From positions 1 to 22,070 of IMG/VR virus record IMGVR_UViG_3300025810_000095: 22,070 nucleotides of DNA; one strand, written 5' to 3'. A model generated the notes under the pieces. That model was not told the origin of the DNA. It saw only the letters and a list, made by a program, of their open reading frames with translations, and ran no database searches. A program made the position numbers and the translations under genes. Shown piece after piece: positions 14,437 through 20,226 of this stretch (its first letter is position 1; every line of letters begins with the position of its first letter). Source of the stretch: a virus.

Positions 14437-15329
14437 TCATTTATTTCTTCTTCTGCTTTAATAATGGCTTTGCCAATTTCTGTGATGATGGGAGGTACGA
14501 TTGAATTTCCAAGTGCTTTAATTCTGTTGGCTCTATCTGTGTCCAATTCTGTTGAAATCCCATGAGGAATTCCAAAAAGTTCGGATTCAGTTTCCCACCA
14601 GGTTTGTTGTTTTTTAATATCTGTCTGGCACAACTGTTTTGTGAGTTCTTGCCCATTTTCCAAGTTGTGTTGTAGCTCATATCCTTGTGATCTGATGCTC
14701 TGGGTGTTGGATAATTCCATTTGATTACTGGTTGTTCTGAGTTGTAATCTTTGATTGCTGTTAAAATATTTATTTGATGTTTCTTCTCCCTTAAATTTTT
14801 CTGACTTCTTGCACCCCTTGCTGAATCCCAAGCATTTGGTGTTGGCAGCAACGATCCAGATTCTACTTCTTTTGTGCCATGCTCCTTGCGAACTAGCTGA
14901 AATATTAAAAGTTTGGACTTCGAAACCTTGAGATTCCAAATCATTGTAAATTCCTTGCAAGATTTCTCCATTTGAGATGTTAGTAAGGTTTTGGACATTT
15001 TCGCCAATAATCCATCTGGGTTTAACCTCTTTAATGACTCTAAACATTTCATCCCAGAGGTATCGTTCATCATCTTTTCCTTTTTGCTTACCGGCAATAC
15101 TGAAACTTTGACAGGGAAAACCTCCGACCAACACATCTGCTTTAATTTTTCTGGCATCTAATTTTTTAATATCCTCATGTATTGGTATGTTTGGCCAATG
15201 CTTATGCAAAACCTTTTGGCAAAACTTGTCTTGCTCACAAAAGGCAACTGTTTTGAATTTATTAGTTGACTCAAGACCAATACTAAAACCACCAATACCG
15301 CTGAATAAATCAAGTACACTTAATTCCAT
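14427..15329 (-). CDS. C5-cytosine DNA methyltransferase
   Basis: A 300-aa enzyme with the ordered C5-methyltransferase motifs: motif I LDLFSGIGGFS (residues 6-16), motif IV GGFPCQSFS with catalytic C73, motif VI GENV (109-112), motif VIII WHKRSRIWIVA (about 151-161), and C-terminal motifs IX-X WWETESELFGIPHGI and RIKALGNSIVPPI. The target-recognition part (about 165-240) is short. It transfers a methyl group from SAM to cytosine C5 at a site not predictable here. The ATG at 15329 overlaps the nuclease-like gene by 10 bases. A 238-codon ORF lies in the +1 frame at 14441-15157. Confidence 0.92.
   Translation of the reverse strand: MELSVLDLFSGIGGFSIGLESTNKFKTVAFCEQDKFCQKVLHKHWPNIPIHEDIKKLDARKIKADVLVGGFPCQSFSIAGKQKGKDDERYLWDEMFRVIKEVKPRWIIGENVQNLTNISNGEILQGIYNDLESQGFEVQTFNISASSQGAWHKRSRIWIVAANTKCLGFSKGCKKSEKFKGEETSNKYFNSNQRLQLRTTSNQMELSNTQSIRSQGYELQHNLENGQELTKQLCQTDIKKQQTWWETESELFGIPHGISTELDTDRANRIKALGNSIVPPIITEIGKAIIKAEEEINEWN
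14441..15157 (-). CDS. Overprinted ORF inside the cytosine methyltransferase gene, 238 aa
   Basis: This ORF is open for 238 codons in the +1 frame of the cytosine methyltransferase gene, in DNA where stops are frequent. Its product is not random: it contains SGSLLPTPNAWDSARG, YPTPRASDHKD and GGKLNPNFLEFLMGFQQNWT, then a basic SSQK tail. These are signature motifs of a phage protein family I know as standalone or C-terminal proteins (W/LPTPTASD and LNPxWVEWLMGFPxGWT). They lie exactly over methyltransferase motifs VIII to X, read one base later. The ATG at 15157 is only one possible start, and no clear ribosome site was confirmed. Translation is not proven; see the finding. Confidence 0.5.
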   Translation of the reverse strand: MPEKLKQMCWSEVFPVKVSVLPVSKKEKMMNDTSGMKCLESLKRLNPDGLLAKMSKTLLTSQMEKSCKEFTMIWNLKVSKSKLLIFQLVRKEHGTKEVESGSLLPTPNAWDSARGARSQKNLREKKHQINILTAIKDYNSEQPVIKWNYPTPRASDHKDMSYNTTWKMGKNSQNSCARQILKNNKPGGKLNPNFLEFLMGFQQNWTQIEPTELKHLEIQSYLPSSQKLAKPLLKQKKK

Positions 15330-15829
15330 GCTCCATCTTTCAAAAATTTAATTGGTGTTAATTTTTCTAATCCTAATGAGTGAACTTTTGGTCGGTCAGT
15401 AATACCAAAGTCAGTTAAAAATCTGTCAGTACCTAAAACATGGGTACTATTAACAAAGCCATGAATTTCAAAAATAGGTGCTTTATCAATAACTAAAATG
15501 TAAATTTCGTTTGGCTTACTACCTTTGGGTCTAATAATTAAACTATTATGTTTTTTAGGTAACTGCGATCTAACTTGTAAATGTATGTCATGAAATATTA
15601 TGTCAGGGTTAGAGCCATGATTTACATGAAAATTAAATTGTGTATCTAAATATCTGCAAACTGCAAGCTCTGCACAAGCACCACTAATTGATTTTGCTAT
15701 CTGGTCATTAACTGTGCCTTTATAGTTATGACCCCAATCTTGTTTTAGTCTTAATGACTCAAATACTCTTAGCAACCCAGTTTGTGAAGCTGCCATAATA
15801 TCGTATAAATCTAATTTAACTTCTATCAT
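15320..15829 (-). CDS. Restriction-endonuclease-fold-like protein, 169 aa
   Basis: The sequence follows the order of PD-(D/E)XK-like small phage proteins: a helix with glutamate (SISGACAELAVCRYLD, E54), PDIIFHDIHLQVRS with D76 and Q85-x-R87 in the place of the usual E-x-K pair, then strands SLIIRPKGSKPNEIYILVIDKAPIFEIHGFVNS. I recall such proteins in phages as hypothetical nuclease-like genes. The missing acidic residue at 85 and the arginine instead of lysine suggest altered or lost catalysis. It precedes the cytosine methyltransferase with a 10-base overlap, reminiscent of a restriction-modification pair. The fold call is by eye. Confidence 0.5.
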   Translation of the reverse strand: MIEVKLDLYDIMAASQTGLLRVFESLRLKQDWGHNYKGTVNDQIAKSISGACAELAVCRYLDTQFNFHVNHGSNPDIIFHDIHLQVRSQLPKKHNSLIIRPKGSKPNEIYILVIDKAPIFEIHGFVNSTHVLGTDRFLTDFGITDRPKVHSLGLEKLTPIKFLKDGAWN

Positions 15830-15831
15830 AA

Positions 15832-16098
15832 TTAATTTGGTATTTTTTCTAAATGTAAATGATGTGATTTAATTTTATCCAATTCTCTATCTGACAGTTC
15901 TGGATTTAATTTTTCACAAAATGCTAAGATTAAACTTCTCATTTCAGAGTTGCTTAACAAATCAAATCCTGCCATTTCAAAAATTTGGTTGTATTCTTTA
16001 GGGGTAAAATTAATTTCTTCTAAATCTTTTATTTTTTCTTTTATTTCTTTGTATTTTTTTAAATTAATATCAAATTCCACAATAACCCTCACACTCAT
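15832..16098 (-). CDS. Hypothetical 88-aa protein
   Basis: A helical protein (MSVRVIVEFDINLKKYKEIK...) starting with one strand followed by charged helices (DLEEINFTPKEYNQIFEMAG and MRSLILAFCEKLNPELSDREL). It overlaps the end of the PP-loop gene by 29 bases in another frame. A GTG at codon 7, preceded by GAGGG, is an alternative start that would shorten the overlap. No family recognised. The single cysteine and two adjacent histidines (KSHHLHLEK) do not make a clear metal site. It sits between two DNA-modification-type genes. Confidence 0.5.
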   Translation of the reverse strand: MSVRVIVEFDINLKKYKEIKEKIKDLEEINFTPKEYNQIFEMAGFDLLSNSEMRSLILAFCEKLNPELSDRELDKIKSHHLHLEKIPN

Positions 16099-16900
16099 TA
16101 TTAAATAAATCTAGTTGATCAGTTTTTGGATCAAAATCTATTTCATCAATTGGTTTGCAACTGTTGTGTAAATACAGCTCATCTTTTAAAGTTGCCGAAC
16201 CTTTATTTTTTTCCTTAAATCTTTCTTGTGTTCTTATTGCTTTATCCAATGCAACAACTTCATCCCACTCTCTACTATTATTTTTTATTTCAAGCCATTC
16301 TTTTGCAGAATGAAATGGGCAAAAAGTACAAGCTGATCTTGGTGGTTTAGGATAATTATTTTTTTCCATCCATGTTAAACAATGTGCTCTCCTAAAATCT
16401 TTATCTATTAATGGGTAAATATTTTTAATATATTTAATTGGGTTGATTTTCATTCTTTGAACTTCATCTTTAGATATGCCCATTAACAGTTCAACTTGAG
16501 TACCCTCTTTTCTTCTTTCACCTTTTTTTAAACCAAGTAATTCTCTTATTTTTTGTAATACAGGTTTTATCTTGTAATCTGCTGTGCATTGTCTGCGAAG
16601 CATACCTTTTTTTCCTGTTTCTAAATTTTTGGTGTAAAATGGTGCTGTAAAAGCTTTAAATTCACCTTTAGAAGCATCTAATATATCTTGTTTTAAATCT
16701 CTGTAGCTAACAATATAAATTGGAAATTTAGTAATTTGTTTTTTTAAATAATTTAGCCAATCATAAACCGCTTTTGGCTCACCTTTTACATCTGCAAAAA
16801 TAGCTGCACTGACGTTCTCAATTTCACCCTTTTGAATCATAAGTGCTAAAGTAGAACTTTGAACACCAGCACCTAAACTTAATATTCTTAATTTTTTCAT
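16070..16900 (-). CDS. PP-loop ATPase, PAPS-reductase-like
   Basis: A 276-aa protein with an N-terminal PP-loop of the form SLGAGVQSSTLAL (residues 8-20), which binds ATP and adenylates a substrate in this family. Cysteines C105 (LRRQCTADYKIKP), C174 and the pair C191/C194 (SACTFCPFHS) are spaced as in phage PAPS-reductase-like proteins, and the last residues CEGYCGI are a known C-terminal signature of that group. Such phage proteins are usually annotated as phosphoadenosine phosphosulfate reductase; true sulfate reduction is unlikely. Relatives act in tRNA thiolation and DNA phosphorothioation (DndC). Its position beside two DNA methyltransferases suggests a nucleic-acid substrate, but this is inference. 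Confidence 0.78.
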   Translation of the reverse strand: MKKLRILSLGAGVQSSTLALMIQKGEIENVSAAIFADVKGEPKAVYDWLNYLKKQITKFPIYIVSYRDLKQDILDASKGEFKAFTAPFYTKNLETGKKGMLRRQCTADYKIKPVLQKIRELLGLKKGERRKEGTQVELLMGISKDEVQRMKINPIKYIKNIYPLIDKDFRRAHCLTWMEKNNYPKPPRSACTFCPFHSAKEWLEIKNNSREWDEVVALDKAIRTQERFKEKNKGSATLKDELYLHNSCKPIDEIDFDPKTDQLDLFNNECEGYCGI

Positions 16901-17127
16901 AGCAACCAGTTACCCTCCTGGTCTTTGCAGTACGAAGCTACTATCTGTTTATTGTTGTAAATATAAAAACCCCAAAGCTGACCATTGCCATCTTCAAACT
17001 TTGGGTTGTCATACCAGGTTGCTTTGCTTTCATAAGCAGAATCACAATCTGTGTAATTTTCAATGTGTATTTTTTCGTAATGTAATCCTTGTTGTGTAAG
17101 TAAAACTAAAAACAAAAAGGCTTTCAT
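16897..17127 (-). CDS. Small exported protein, 76 aa
   Basis: I start it at the ATG at 17127, which overlaps the preceding stop (ATGA), rather than at a TTG at 17139. Residues 1-15 (MKAFLFLVLLTQQGL) form a signal-peptide-like hydrophobic segment without a sharp cleavage site. The rest is compact with two cysteines, at about residues 28 and 67 (NYTDCDSAY and IVASYCKDQ), that could form a disulfide in the periplasm, plus NGQLWGFYIYNNKQ. The pattern resembles small exported proteins of unknown function in marine bacteria and their phages. It may act on the host envelope, for instance as a superinfection-related protein; that is only a guess. Confidence 0.6.
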   Translation of the reverse strand: MKAFLFLVLLTQQGLHYEKIHIENYTDCDSAYESKATWYDNPKFEDGNGQLWGFYIYNNKQIVASYCKDQEGNWLL

Positions 17128-17444
17128 TTGGCAGCACAACTTTTTATAAAAGTTATTAATTTAGGATTTTGTAAAAAAATTTTAGAAAACTCTGAGCCTA
17201 TAAAACTTGCTACACCCTCCTCACCAAGATTTTTTAAACGAATCTCTGACTTGTGAGCTATCATGTGTGCAATTTCATGCAGTAAGGTGTCTAGCAAGGT
17301 GATATTTTTAATATCTTCTTGGATAGCTATGATTGATTTGTCTGTATCGTAGTAACCCCAGATATTGTCTTTTTTAGCGTCTTTCCTAGCTAATTTAACT
17401 ATTTTTACCTTAAAATTACGATATTTAATCTCTTTCAGAATCAT
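17124..17444 (-). CDS. HExxH zinc metallopeptidase-like protein, 106 aa
   Basis: LLHEIAHMIAH (residues 54-64) has the zinc-binding HExxH motif (H56, E57, H60), and GEEGVASF downstream offers the third ligand (E75 or E76). The beta-strand start (YRNFKVKIVKL) and the strand IIAIQEDI before the motif match small phage metallopeptidases of the ImmA/IrrE or SprT-like kind, as far as I can judge by eye. It is the first gene of the leftward accessory operon, directly opposite the repressor, and its promoter leaves only about 5-6 bases of leader. A role in cleaving a regulator is possible by analogy with ImmA, but no partner is shown. Confidence 0.7.
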   Translation of the reverse strand: MILKEIKYRNFKVKIVKLARKDAKKDNIWGYYDTDKSIIAIQEDIKNITLLDTLLHEIAHMIAHKSEIRLKNLGEEGVASFIGSEFSKIFLQNPKLITFIKSCAAK

Positions 17445-17455
17445 AACTAAGCTTT

Positions 17456-17484
17456 GTTATAAATAAAATTATATTATGTTGCAA
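17456..17484 (-). promoter_or_regulatory. Leftward promoter of the accessory operon
   Basis: On the minus strand TTGCAA (17484-17479), 17 bases, then TATAAC (17461-17456). The expected start is near 17449, only about 5 bases before the ATG at 17444, with no ribosome site, so the mRNA would be nearly leaderless. The -10 box lies within the motif TTTGTTATAA (17453-17462), which recurs in the repressor operator. Confidence 0.6.
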
Positions 17485-17491
17485 TTATTAT

Positions 17492-17514
17492 TTGTTATAA
17501 TATATCTATAACAA
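17492..17514 (+). promoter_or_regulatory. Repressor promoter (extended -10) with overlapping palindromic operator
   Basis: TGTTATAAT at 17493-17501 is an extended -10 (TGn before TATAAT). A perfect inverted repeat, TTGTTATA (17492-17499) and TATAACAA (17507-17514) around 7 bases, covers the -10 and the expected start near 17508. The start codon at 17547 has a strong AGGAGGTG at 17537-17544. This layout predicts autoregulation of the 229-aa gene. The same TTTGTTATAA half-site is at 17453-17462 in the leftward promoter. Confidence 0.6.
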
Positions 17515-17546
17515 CATGATAATAGACAATAATAATAGGAGGTGTT

Positions 17547-18236
17547 ATGGTTATAGATATAATTAAGACTACATTAGACATGTTTCAAAAAGAAAAATTG
17601 GAAGAATTGTTAAAAATTCACAACGTATCAAGAGATCAAGTTTTAAGAGATACACTTGGTAAGAATGTTAGAGAGTTTAACAATTGGAAAGTTAAATGGT
17701 CTAGGCTTGTAAATAAAAAAGATAAAGACCCTAGTAATTTTGGTTTGTTAGAATTTTCAACACTTTTATCTAAATATTTTAACGCTAGAGGTAAAATTGA
17801 TGAACCAATTATATCTAATACTTATTTTATAACTCCAGATTGTACTATTAATGGTGTTGGTGAATTACAAATAAATGGTCAAGTAAGAGTATGGTCTAAA
17901 AAAGAACAAAAAAAATTAAAAGTTATAGAAAAATGGAAAGGCTATAATTTTATAGTGTTAAGATTAGGCTCAACCAGAGGATCAGTTCGTTTTTTTAAAC
18001 CATTAAAAATTATTGAAACTGAATCTTTATATTCCATGTCAATTATAAGAGAAAAGAAAACTAAAAAATTATTTGCTGGATTTTTAATACCTTTAAATAA
18101 TGGTAATTATGATGTGGTTGATAAATCTACAATTACTGACCAAACTATATCTGTTATGGCTCAAAATATTCAAATTGATGCAGCTTCAAAGTTTATGGCA
18201 GCAAACTTCCCTAACAACAATCAATGGGTGTTATAG
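17547..18236 (+). CDS. Probable phage repressor / master regulator, 229 aa
   Basis: I do not recognise a named family. Residues about 10-80 are helical (KEKLEELLKIHNVSRDQVLRDTL, then NFGLLEFSTLLSKYFNAR) and could contain a degenerate helix-turn-helix. Residues about 90-190 are beta-rich (VGELQINGQVRVW, WKGYNFIVLRLGS, KLFAGFLIPLNNGNYDVVD), resembling in outline the C-terminal dimerisation part of CI/LexA-like repressors, but I see no clear Ser-Lys peptidase pair. The case for a regulator is context: it is alone between two early operons, has its own promoter with an overlapping palindrome, and is flanked by two copies of TGTTGCAATTAT. It may be a new repressor type. Confidence 0.55.
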   Translation: MVIDIIKTTLDMFQKEKLEELLKIHNVSRDQVLRDTLGKNVREFNNWKVKWSRLVNKKDKDPSNFGLLEFSTLLSKYFNARGKIDEPIISNTYFITPDCTINGVGELQINGQVRVWSKKEQKKLKVIEKWKGYNFIVLRLGSTRGSVRFFKPLKIIETESLYSMSIIREKKTKKLFAGFLIPLNNGNYDVVDKSTITDQTISVMAQNIQIDAASKFMAANFPNNNQWVL

Positions 18237-18252
18237 ATAATTTATAATACTG

Positions 18253-18281
18253 TTGCAATTATCATATAATAACATTATAAG
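18253..18281 (+). promoter_or_regulatory. Rightward early promoter, leaderless transcript predicted
   Basis: TTGCAA (18253-18258), 17 bases, TATAAG (18276-18281). The expected start is around 18288-18290, and the first gene begins ATG at 18290. There is no Shine-Dalgarno sequence, and an in-frame TAA at 18278-18280 excludes a longer protein. TGTTGCAATTAT (18251-18262) is identical to 17477-17488 in the divergent region, so one regulator probably controls both. Confidence 0.62.
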
Positions 18282-18289
18282 TTATTTAT

Positions 18290-19162
18290 ATGACGAATCA
18301 CCCAAAAATATTAGGCGATTGTTACAAAAAATTTAACTTGGCACATACTAGTAAAAGCCAAAACACAATTCCTGACGATATAAGATTCAGAAATTACATT
18401 GTACTTACCCCAAAAGAAAAAGCTAACTTACCAAGTAATTGTTCTTTTACTGGCGGTACGATTGCACATGAAATAATTCAAAGAATTTTATGTAAAAATT
18501 TATCTTACCAACAAGCACTAGAGTCTGTGCAAGATAGAATAACTAATTACAAAAGTATTGATGAAAAAGATGATTTAAAATTTGGTCACATCATAGATAA
18601 CATGGAAGATTTAGTTAATAACCATTTAGCTAACATTGATGAAGTAGGCAAACAAACCTGGCAAGATGAATTAGAATATACACATTGGGCAGATGGCATT
18701 AATACTTATTTTTTAATGTATGTAGATTTGGTTGGCCAAACAGAATTTTTTGATATTAAAAATGTATTCGGCACACTAACTAAAACTAAAAAAGGTTTTA
18801 GTTATTCCAAAAAAAAATGCCCTAAAGTTCCATACCATTCAGATTGTATGCAGCTTGCCTTGTACAGTAAGGAACTACCAAAACTTAAACCTTGCCTGAC
18901 TTATGCAAGTGATAGCGATAGAGTTGTTTTTACACCTAGCAACTGTGTAGAACTTAGACCTGATAGCTTACAATATTATTATGAAGAATTAGTTCTTTAC
19001 CAAAAGTGTTGGGAAACAAAATTAGAATTAGCTAATGGCGACCCTAAAGTTCTAGCAAAACTTTGCAAACCTGACTTATCAGAAATTAGAAAAGATGGCT
19101 TCTGGTGGAAAGGTTTAGATCCAGAAATTATTAAAAGATTTAGAGGTTATTATGAACTTTAA
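18290..19162 (+). CDS. RecB / lambda-exonuclease-like PD-(D/E)XK nuclease, 290 aa
   Basis: Residues show the RecB-family nuclease order: H60 in GGTIAHEIIQ, an E/Y helix near 128-133, D146 (YVDLVGQTEFF), D155-I-K157 as the D-x-K catalytic pair, and Q188-x3-Y192 (CMQLALYSK), the QxxxY motif. This is the PD-(D/E)XK fold also found in Cas4 and AddB, and in viral exonucleases acting with annealing proteins. It probably resects phage DNA ends for recombination. It is the first gene of the rightward early operon, with a predicted leaderless start. The last part (GFWWKGLDPEIIKRFRGYY) has no known motif. Confidence 0.72.
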   Translation: MTNHPKILGDCYKKFNLAHTSKSQNTIPDDIRFRNYIVLTPKEKANLPSNCSFTGGTIAHEIIQRILCKNLSYQQALESVQDRITNYKSIDEKDDLKFGHIIDNMEDLVNNHLANIDEVGKQTWQDELEYTHWADGINTYFLMYVDLVGQTEFFDIKNVFGTLTKTKKGFSYSKKKCPKVPYHSDCMQLALYSKELPKLKPCLTYASDSDRVVFTPSNCVELRPDSLQYYYEELVLYQKCWETKLELANGDPKVLAKLCKPDLSEIRKDGFWWKGLDPEIIKRFRGYYEL

Positions 19163-19367
19163 ACAACTGATTGCACACTACGATTCATTGCCAAAAGATC
19201 AGCTAATACAAAAGCTAGTAGATAAAAATGCTTTGTTGCTAAAACAAGAAAACGAAATTGAAAGACTTGGCAAGGAGCTAAAAGATGTCAAGGAAATAGA
19301 ACAAGATCACAAACAATTAAATGGCAACTTACAAAAAGAATTAGACAAACTAAGGGAGAGAAAATGA
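19152..19367 (+). CDS. Coiled-coil protein, 71 aa
   Basis: A small, almost wholly helical protein (MNFKQLIAHYDSLPKDQLIQ...) in which residues about 28-71 form a coiled coil rich in L, E and K (LLLKQENEIERLGKELKDVKEIEQDHK). It overlaps the nuclease gene by 11 bases, with AGAGG about 6 bases before its ATG, and its end overlaps the next ATG, so the three genes are made together. No named family. It may link the nuclease and the annealing protein into a complex, judging by position only. Confidence 0.6.
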   Translation: MNFKQLIAHYDSLPKDQLIQKLVDKNALLLKQENEIERLGKELKDVKEIEQDHKQLNGNLQKELDKLRERK

Positions 19368-20011
19368 AAAATTTACAGGAAGCTATAGCTCAATTTAAAG
19401 CAAGTATTAAAAAAACAGATTATGAAAAAGTTAAAGGTAATAGAGATTATCTTGGTGTTGCTTACCGATTAAAATTTTGTAGAGAATTTTTTGGTGAAAG
19501 ACTTCAAATACTTACTAAAAGTGTTGAGCTATCTAATGGCTCTCACAAATTTATAGCTGAAATTTTTATAGATAATAATTGTTTAGCAGTTGGTGAGTCT
19601 AAGCAAATGCACAATAAAGAAAAAGATTTTGAAAAAACACAAACTGTAGCTATTGGTAGAGGGTTAGCTTTTCTTGGGTTTATGGGTGATGAGATTGCTT
19701 CTAAAGAAGAAATGGATCAATTTTATAGAAATGATGAAACTATTACTGAACCAAAAGAAGAAAACAAACCATCAAAAAAAGTTTCAAAAAATATTACTCA
19801 GTTAGCTGATGATTGGATTGGTCAAATGCAAACTGTTGCAAAACATTCTAAGTCACAACTTTATTTCGAAAAAAATTTAACTCCTATTAAAGATAAATAC
19901 AAAGATGATTTACTTTTAATAGCAGCTGACCCTATTGAACAGCTAAGGGTTGATACAGAATACAACAAACTAAAATCACAAATACAATCAAGAGGAACAA
20001 ATGGCAGATAG
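19364..20011 (+). CDS. Putative single-strand annealing protein (Rad52/ERF-like), 215 aa
   Basis: Residues about 28-110 (GNRDYLGVAYRLKFCREFFGERLQILTKSVE, then FIAEIFIDNNCLAVGESKQ and KTQTVAIGRGLAFLGFMGDEIASKEEM) carry the pattern of phage proteins in the Rad52/ERF-like annealing group, including the conserved E/K-T-x-AIGRxLAxxG..IAS segment. The C-terminal half is acidic then helical (NITQLADDWIGQMQTVAKHS) and may bind SSB or the nuclease. It has a strong GGGAGAG ribosome site. Together with the nuclease at 18290-19162 it would form an exonuclease/annealing pair like lambda Red. The family call is by eye. Confidence 0.6.
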   Translation: MKNLQEAIAQFKASIKKTDYEKVKGNRDYLGVAYRLKFCREFFGERLQILTKSVELSNGSHKFIAEIFIDNNCLAVGESKQMHNKEKDFEKTQTVAIGRGLAFLGFMGDEIASKEEMDQFYRNDETITEPKEENKPSKKVSKNITQLADDWIGQMQTVAKHSKSQLYFEKNLTPIKDKYKDDLLLIAADPIEQLRVDTEYNKLKSQIQSRGTNGR

Positions 20012-20225
20012 TAAATACGATAATTCAGGTGCATTATGGAAAAGACAACCAAGAGATAATGATGATCCTGGTAAAAAATATCCACATTACACAGGCAACG
20101 TAACTATTAATGGAACTACTAAGTCAGCTTCGGCTTGGCTTAATACTGAAAAAGGTACTGATCCAGAAAAGGCTACTCAACCTGACATATCAATTAAATT
20201 AAACGACCCAATAAAGAAAGATTAA
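20001..20225 (+). CDS. Small conserved phage protein, 74 aa
   Basis: The peptide (MADSKYDNSGALWKRQPRDN..., then PHYTGNVTINGTTKSASAWL) follows the pattern of small phage proteins with NSGALWKN and PDYTGxxxINGxxxxLSAW motifs, a compact beta fold often placed near replication/recombination genes. Function is not known to me; a single-strand DNA contact is often supposed. It overlaps the annealing gene by 11 bases with AGAGGA ahead of the ATG. The acidic C-terminal tail ends LNDPIKKD. Confidence 0.65.
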   Translation: MADSKYDNSGALWKRQPRDNDDPGKKYPHYTGNVTINGTTKSASAWLNTEKGTDPEKATQPDISIKLNDPIKKD

Positions 20226-20226
20226 C

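Noticed and set aside
17479-17501. Rightward promoter TTGCAA with TATAAT for the repressor
   Set aside because: The spacer is only 11 bases; the extended -10 TGTTATAAT alone is the better reading.
19861-20085. 74-aa leftward ORF
   Set aside because: Antisense to the annealing protein and the next gene; no start signals.
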